A DNA stretch of 64,000 nt from Thalassotalea hakodatensis (lineage in GTDB: Bacteria > Pseudomonadota > Gammaproteobacteria > Enterobacterales > Alteromonadaceae). A program made the position numbers and the translations under genes. Numbering within the stretch: the stretch's first letter is position 1; each line of letters opens with the position of its first letter. The DNA lies in assembly GCF_030295995.1 (NCBI RefSeq), contig NZ_AP027365.1:1116001-1180000 (forward strand). The letters run 5' to 3'. The notes under the pieces were generated by a model. It saw only the letters and a program-made list of their open reading frames with translations, had not been told where the DNA came from and did no database searches. Below are positions 59,720 through 64,000 of this stretch, one piece after another.

Positions 59720-60029
59720 TGATAAATTTGTTCTTTGAAGACATTAGACCGTTCTTTTGAGGCTGATCTAATGGTGGTTTTGTTACTTGAGCTGTACAAG
59801 TAAATTTGGCCTGAGTATTAATAAATGGCAGATTTAGGAAAATGATAGTATAAACCGTTTGATTTTATATACAGTGTTTTATACAGTATCCTCATTGTTT
59901 TATGTATGTCTCATCTCATTGATTTTTATTGTTAAAATTCGTTTGTTAATCATAAGGTTTAAATAGCAGTTATTCTTAAGTTGATGGTATTGTTCTTCTA
60001 ATGATAAGATGATTCAAAAATAAATGTAG
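59720..60029. other. 310-bp gap before the ShosTA-like pair
   Basis: No gene or repeat is seen. AT-rich; the promoter of the following operon is expected here but no clear one stands out. Confidence 0.5.
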
Positions 60030-60629
60030 ATGGAATTTACAGTGACGAATATAGATTTTTCGACTTTGTCTTCGCAGTACCCTAAAAGTTATTCAGCCTT
60101 GGATTTTGAGCAAATTATGCCGTTGTATGATTATCATTCTTGGGATGGAGGTAAGAATCCTAGAATTGATAAAATTACTAACACGTTAATAAATTTAAAA
60201 AAGAATAGAAGTCCAGCGATTAGTTTTTTTTCCAAAGTCGTTCGTAGTCAGCTTTTGTCGCTTATTGGTTCGCAACCAAAGATATTTTGTGTTGTGCCTT
60301 CTCATTCTAAAGATGATGTGTCAGAAGGGATGATGAAGGTAATGAGTAATATTAGAGAAGACTTTGGTTTTGCTAATGTATCTAATTTACTAAACCGTAC
60401 TTTAACTGTCCCTAAGGCAGCTACGGGAGGGGATAGAAGTGTCCAACACCATTTAGACTCAATAGAAATTTTGAACAGAGACTATGTTCAAGGAAAAGCC
60501 GTTTTTCTTTTTGATGACATATCTACCACAGGTAATAGTATGAATGCATGTAAGCAGTTACTGTTAGAAGCTGGAGCGCAAAGTGTAGTGATGATTTCTT
60601 TTGGTCAAACATGGTTTGAATTAGGTTAA
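60030..60629 (+). CDS. Phosphoribosyltransferase-like protein, ShosT-like
   Basis: The 199-residue product ends in a ComF-type phosphoribosyltransferase domain with the PRPP-binding motif AVFLFDDISTTGNSM near residue 160. Its partner, a DprA-like gene, begins 3 nt after the stop. A PRTase toxin with a DprA-like antitoxin defines the ShosTA toxin-antitoxin/antiphage system; the assignment is based on this domain pairing. No strong ribosome binding site is seen. Confidence 0.8.
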   Translation: MEFTVTNIDFSTLSSQYPKSYSALDFEQIMPLYDYHSWDGGKNPRIDKITNTLINLKKNRSPAISFFSKVVRSQLLSLIGSQPKIFCVVPSHSKDDVSEGMMKVMSNIREDFGFANVSNLLNRTLTVPKAATGGDRSVQHHLDSIEILNRDYVQGKAVFLFDDISTTGNSMNACKQLLLEAGAQSVVMISFGQTWFELG

Positions 60630-60632
60630 GTC

Positions 60633-61559
60633 GTGAATATTGATTTATTTTACAAGTTATTAGCTTTAATACTAATTAACAAACTGAAAACTCCTCAAAA
60701 TCGAGTTACTTCGATTCTTCGTGAACCTTTTCCAATTCATAATCCTAGTAATTTATCTTTTATCGATGCAAATAATCTTTTGGAAAAGCATGCTTTGTCT
60801 TTACCAACATTGACTGCTAATGATTGGAGTTTTGCTCATAAAATTTATGAAGACAATATCTCTAATGGCATCGAGATACTGAGTATCAACCAAGATATCT
60901 ACCCAAGATACCTGAAAGTTATTAAAGATGCCCCACCATTATTATTCGTTAAGGGTAACCTTAATATATTCCAGAACTTACCTGGTGTCGCCGTTGTCGG
61001 TGCAAGAGATGCTAGTTCGACAGGTATTGAAGTTTCTAGAAGATTAAGTCGTTTTCTAGTTAAAAACAACTGGGTTGTGGTTAGCGGCTTAGCAACGGGT
61101 ATTGATGAATCTGCGCACAGAGGCGCATTAGAAGATAATGGGCAGACTATAGCTGTTTTAGCTGGGGGGCTTGATAAACCAACTCCTGCAAGGAATGCAA
61201 AACTTGGGTATGACATACTTGAAAATGACGGAGCTTGGGTTTCGGAACATTCTTTTGGGATACCTACCTTAAAGCATCATTTTGTACCTAGAAATAGAAT
61301 TCAAATTGGTTTGTCTGCTGGTTCTATCATCGTGGAAGCGAAAATCAAAAGTGGCTCACTATCTCAAGCAAGATTTTGTGTTGGTCAAAATAGACCTTTG
61401 TTTGCTGTAACACCTCAAACACTAGATAACCCATTAGGTTTAAATTGTGAAGGGACGTTACATATGGTTAGTGAGCTAGGTGCTATACCTTTGAAATCTA
61501 AATCAGATTATACAAAGTTATTAGAGATGCTATCTAAAGAGCGAGATATGATTATCTAG
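60633..61559 (+). CDS. DprA/Smf-like protein, ShosA-like
   Basis: The 308-residue protein has the DprA Rossmann core: VGARDASSTG, SGLATGIDESAHRGAL, TIAVLAGGLDKPTPARN, and HHFVPRNRIQIGLSAGSIIVEA with SGSLSQA. It has no obvious C-terminal winged helix. The start is GTG. Location 3 nt after the PRTase gene makes a ShosA antitoxin role more likely than competence; the housekeeping dprA should be elsewhere in the genome. Confidence 0.82.
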   Translation: MNIDLFYKLLALILINKLKTPQNRVTSILREPFPIHNPSNLSFIDANNLLEKHALSLPTLTANDWSFAHKIYEDNISNGIEILSINQDIYPRYLKVIKDAPPLLFVKGNLNIFQNLPGVAVVGARDASSTGIEVSRRLSRFLVKNNWVVVSGLATGIDESAHRGALEDNGQTIAVLAGGLDKPTPARNAKLGYDILENDGAWVSEHSFGIPTLKHHFVPRNRIQIGLSAGSIIVEAKIKSGSLSQARFCVGQNRPLFAVTPQTLDNPLGLNCEGTLHMVSELGAIPLKSKSDYTKLLEMLSKERDMII

Positions 61560-61686
61560 GTGCTATCAATTTCAGTTTATTTCAATTACTAATATAGATA
61601 CTTGAATTTAAATAAATGCTATTGGGTAATATGTTTTTATGCCGTTAGATAACATTTACTAAACTAGTCAATGTTAAGGACACCAA

Positions 61687-62505
61687 ATGAAAATAATTTT
61701 TTCAATAGCATTGTTTTTTATAAGTACAGCAACAATTGCTGAAACGATGAATCTCGCTTCGTGGAATATAAGAAATGTTTCGAGCAATAGTCGTTCTGAT
61801 GCTGAACTAGGTATAATATCTGTTGTTTTAGCTAGATATGATTTCATTGCAATTCAAGAAATACGGACAGATACAAAAGCCCTAGACCGACTTGTGAAAA
61901 TACTAAAAGATGAATTTAGGCTGGATTATAGTTATGTTGCCTCTAAGAAAATTGGCAATAGTAGTCGAAAAGAAATTTATGCTTTTCTGTATAGGTCTGA
62001 TTTAGTTAAATATACCGAAAATTCTGCTTTTGTTTATTCTGATATAAATGATGACTTTATCAGGGAGCCTTATTGTGCAGCATTCTTGGCAGGTAATTTT
62101 GATTTCTCTATTTGCACTATTCATACCGAGTTTGGTGATGGTAAAACGGAGCCAAGAAAAGAAGTTGCAGCATTAGATGATGTTTATAGGGCTGTAACTA
62201 AAGAAAGTCGTAGAGATGTATTAATTGTTGGTGATTTTAATTTACCTGCAAATGATGATGCTTGGAATGATATTGAATCGCTTGACAACTTTGAACCTGC
62301 AATACCACTCCATACACCTACCACAATTGCAGATACATCTTTTTTCGATAATATTTGGTACACGAAATACTCTGATGAAGTTAAAAAAGAATCAGGTGCA
62401 GTATTTGAATTTGATGAGATGATTTATACGCCAGCTATGCGTAAAGAAGCCAGCAGACAAGTGTCTGATCATCGGCCTGTAAGTGTTGAGGTTAAAATAG
62501 ACTAA
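61687..62505 (+). CDS. Secreted endonuclease/exonuclease/phosphatase-fold protein
   Basis: The 272-residue protein has a signal peptide (MKIIFSIALFFISTATIAE) and DNase I-type motifs in order: LASWNIRN, AIQEIRTD, GDFNLP and SDHRPVSVEV. It is expected to be a periplasmic or extracellular metal-dependent nuclease or phosphodiesterase. AAGGA precedes the ATG. It lies 127 bp after the DprA-like gene and may be separate. Confidence 0.88.
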   Translation: MKIIFSIALFFISTATIAETMNLASWNIRNVSSNSRSDAELGIISVVLARYDFIAIQEIRTDTKALDRLVKILKDEFRLDYSYVASKKIGNSSRKEIYAFLYRSDLVKYTENSAFVYSDINDDFIREPYCAAFLAGNFDFSICTIHTEFGDGKTEPRKEVAALDDVYRAVTKESRRDVLIVGDFNLPANDDAWNDIESLDNFEPAIPLHTPTTIADTSFFDNIWYTKYSDEVKKESGAVFEFDEMIYTPAMRKEASRQVSDHRPVSVEVKID

Positions 62506-62510
62506 AAAAG

Positions 62511-62535
62511 AAGCCCTCGTCATTGAGGGCTTTTC
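62511..62535 (+). terminator. Terminator after the secreted nuclease
   Basis: AAGCCCTC-GTCATT-GAGGGCTT with a following TTCTATTTTTT. Confidence 0.88.
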
Positions 62536-62658
62536 TATTTTTTGCTTTTGAGTATATACTGTAAGGGTGAGTTGCAGCTCACAAAAAGAGTATCTATAAA
62601 AGTTCTAGGGCTCGTTCGCCAAAATTAGTTCCTAGTTCTTTTCTCAAAATTATTTTCA

Positions 62659-63141
62659 TTATGCAGCCCCTTGAATTTCTTCTTCAAGCTTCAGTTTATC
62701 TAGTTCTAACTTTGCTTGTAGGTTAGCCGATTCTGTTTTCATCTGCGCTGTTTCTATTTTTCGCTTATGTTGCTTTGCCGAAATATCCGTCCTAGTTTTT
62801 CGAGTTTTTGCTATGACTTTCTTATAGTGTGCTTTTGCCTCAAATAATACTTGTTTTAAGTCGTTTTCTTCCATATTGAGCACCATATCAAGAATGTCTT
62901 TCCCTGAAGCAGCTCCTGCTTCCATTAAAAATGATTTTTTCCCTTGTATGTTAAGTGCGACACGTCCACCCAATTTGACAGTAACAGAAGTTTTGTTTCC
63001 GCTTACATCTTTGGTGAAAACATTTAGTCGTGTTTTAAGTTCCTCGAAGTCACAGTCAATAATGGGTTTCTTCATAGGTACGTCATTACATCTAATGCTT
63101 GAGAATATATCGGTGATTGCTGTTTGTTGATCGTTGTTCAT
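62659..63141 (-). CDS. Partner of the dead-recombinase protein (shares its C-terminal domain)
   Basis: The 160-residue product has a central domain (about 34-104: ELKTRLNVFTKDVSGNKTSV to ENDLKQVLFEA) that aligns with residues 210-273 of the neighbouring 280-residue protein, and then a basic, coiled-coil tail. Its start overlaps the upstream stop (ATGA), so the pair is co-translated. No known family is recognised. AAAGGAAA precedes the ATG. Confidence 0.75.
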   Translation of the reverse strand: MNNDQQTAITDIFSSIRCNDVPMKKPIIDCDFEELKTRLNVFTKDVSGNKTSVTVKLGGRVALNIQGKKSFLMEAGAASGKDILDMVLNMEENDLKQVLFEAKAHYKKVIAKTRKTRTDISAKQHKRKIETAQMKTESANLQAKLELDKLKLEEEIQGAA

Positions 63142-63980
63142 AAGTTTTTTCCTTTGGTTAAGTTATAAAAAATTTCTTTTAATTCATCATCTGTCTTTTC
63201 TAGAAATTCCGTGCGTATCTTTGATACCGCTTTAGAACCTGTTTTAATGCACCAAGAATCTATGCGAAAATAGTGTCCTAAGGTTACTGTTACTAACGTT
63301 TCGTTGTTTTCTACCTCCTTAGTGTTTACTCTTACTCTTTCTTTACATTCTTCTAAATTCCACATTTGATAGTTAATTGGTAAGTGCTCTATTACATGTT
63401 TCAACTCCTCTTTGTTAAGTATTCTATAAATTGTCTGTCTTGATACGTTGTAGCTTTTAGCTAATTCAATAACAGTCTTTTCTCCTTTAACAAATGCAGC
63501 TTTTATGGTGTGTTGATCTCTCCAGTCCTTAACTGCACTTCTATTATGGGAAGCGACTAGGTTTTTCCTTTTTACGAAATTTTGCTTGTTTATCTTTTTA
63601 CTAATCCTTAAACCTTTGTGGAATCTACTAAATTCCCTAATAGCTCTTGCATGGCTATATAAACTGTCCTCGTTGATGTTCAATATCTCTAGATTAATTC
63701 CCCTATCTTCAATGTTCTTAAGTCTATTCAGTAACGTTTCTAAGTTGTTTGCTAAGTAAACTAGGTTACAGATGACAATCGTATCGTTGTGATCTAATTC
63801 ATTTATCAACTTATCGATATTCATTGATTTTTTTGTTAGTACACTTTTGTCCTCTATTAATTCTTGGCATATTGAGCTAAGTTTTACTTCTTGCTCATTC
63901 CAGTGAATAAGGTCACTTGCTAGCTTATAACTAATATCGGGCTTTTTTTCTAAAGCGCCTATGTATCCTATTTTTTTCAT
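63138..63980 (-). CDS. Serine-recombinase-like protein without catalytic residues, HTH and extra domain
   Basis: The 280-residue protein resembles the resolvase at 59162: NDTIVICNLVYLANNLETLL lines up with GDSLVVTKLDRLARSLTDLH, but the two catalytic Arg are Tyr75 and Asn78 and the nucleophile Ser is Leu10. An HTH follows (TVIELAKSYNVSRQTIYRIL, 169-188), then the C-terminal domain shared with its partner (210-273). AGGAAG precedes the ATG near the window edge; the gene is complete. A DNA-binding, non-recombining role is likely. Confidence 0.82.
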   Translation of the reverse strand: MKKIGYIGALEKKPDISYKLASDLIHWNEQEVKLSSICQELIEDKSVLTKKSMNIDKLINELDHNDTIVICNLVYLANNLETLLNRLKNIEDRGINLEILNINEDSLYSHARAIREFSRFHKGLRISKKINKQNFVKRKNLVASHNRSAVKDWRDQHTIKAAFVKGEKTVIELAKSYNVSRQTIYRILNKEELKHVIEHLPINYQMWNLEECKERVRVNTKEVENNETLVTVTLGHYFRIDSWCIKTGSKAVSKIRTEFLEKTDDELKEIFYNLTKGKNL

Positions 63981-64000
63981 TTTTCTTCCTTTGTTTTACG

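Overview
The window is a low-GC gammaproteobacterial chromosome segment. The conserved order truA-accD-folC-dedD-cvpA-purF, the tig-clpP-clpX-lon-hupB-ppiD run, the psp and sap genes beside ycjXF, and phhA-phhB-tyrR suggest a marine Alteromonadales, most like Colwelliaceae (Colwellia or Thalassotalea). That placement is inference from gene order and composition only.

Layout. 1-9.2 kb: the 3' part of fimV with a large acidic tandem-repeat region, then truA, accD, folC, dedD, cvpA and purF. 9.2-22 kb: an accessory stretch with a Yip1-type membrane protein, a cytochrome/propeller protein, a LytS/LytTR-type two-component pair divergent from an ABC exporter whose permease is fused to an M1-type peptidase, a TPR-like periplasmic protein, a MarR/nitroreductase pair behind a perfect 24-bp palindrome, and two copies (165 and 62 bp) of a small inverted-repeat element. 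22-26.7 kb: miaE, lpxH, ppiB, cysS, folD. 26.9-27.9 kb: a tRNA operon (Pro-Arg-His-Pro) followed by three 174-bp tandem repeats, each ending in the last 19 nt of tRNA-Pro, an arrangement like the tyrT/rtT locus of E. coli. 28.4-37 kb: protein quality control (tig, clpP, clpX, lon with a sigma-32-type promoter, hupB, ppiD). 37-48 kb: the leftward pspF-sapABCDF array and the rightward pspABC and ycjXF genes. 48-52.7 kb: phenylalanine/tyrosine catabolism (phhA, phhB, maiA) with TyrR and two TyrR boxes, then a DUF3014-like protein and the SRP RNA gene (ffs).

52.9-64 kb is a genomic island inserted next to ffs and running past the right edge. It carries a tyrosine integrase, small exported proteins, an Xre regulator with paired operator-like sites, a coiled-coil membrane protein, an unassigned two-gene operon (cytosolic 308 aa plus four-helix membrane 184 aa), a serine recombinase with five copies of TGTAATCT upstream, a ShosTA-like pair (phosphoribosyltransferase plus DprA-like), a secreted endonuclease/exonuclease/phosphatase-fold protein, and an overlapping gene pair in which a serine recombinase-like protein lacking its catalytic residues shares a C-terminal domain with its partner.

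The observations most worth pursuing are the tRNA-Pro-derived 174-bp repeats, the dead-recombinase pair at 62659-63980 and the two-gene membrane operon at 57003-58483. No CRISPR array and no rRNA gene was seen.
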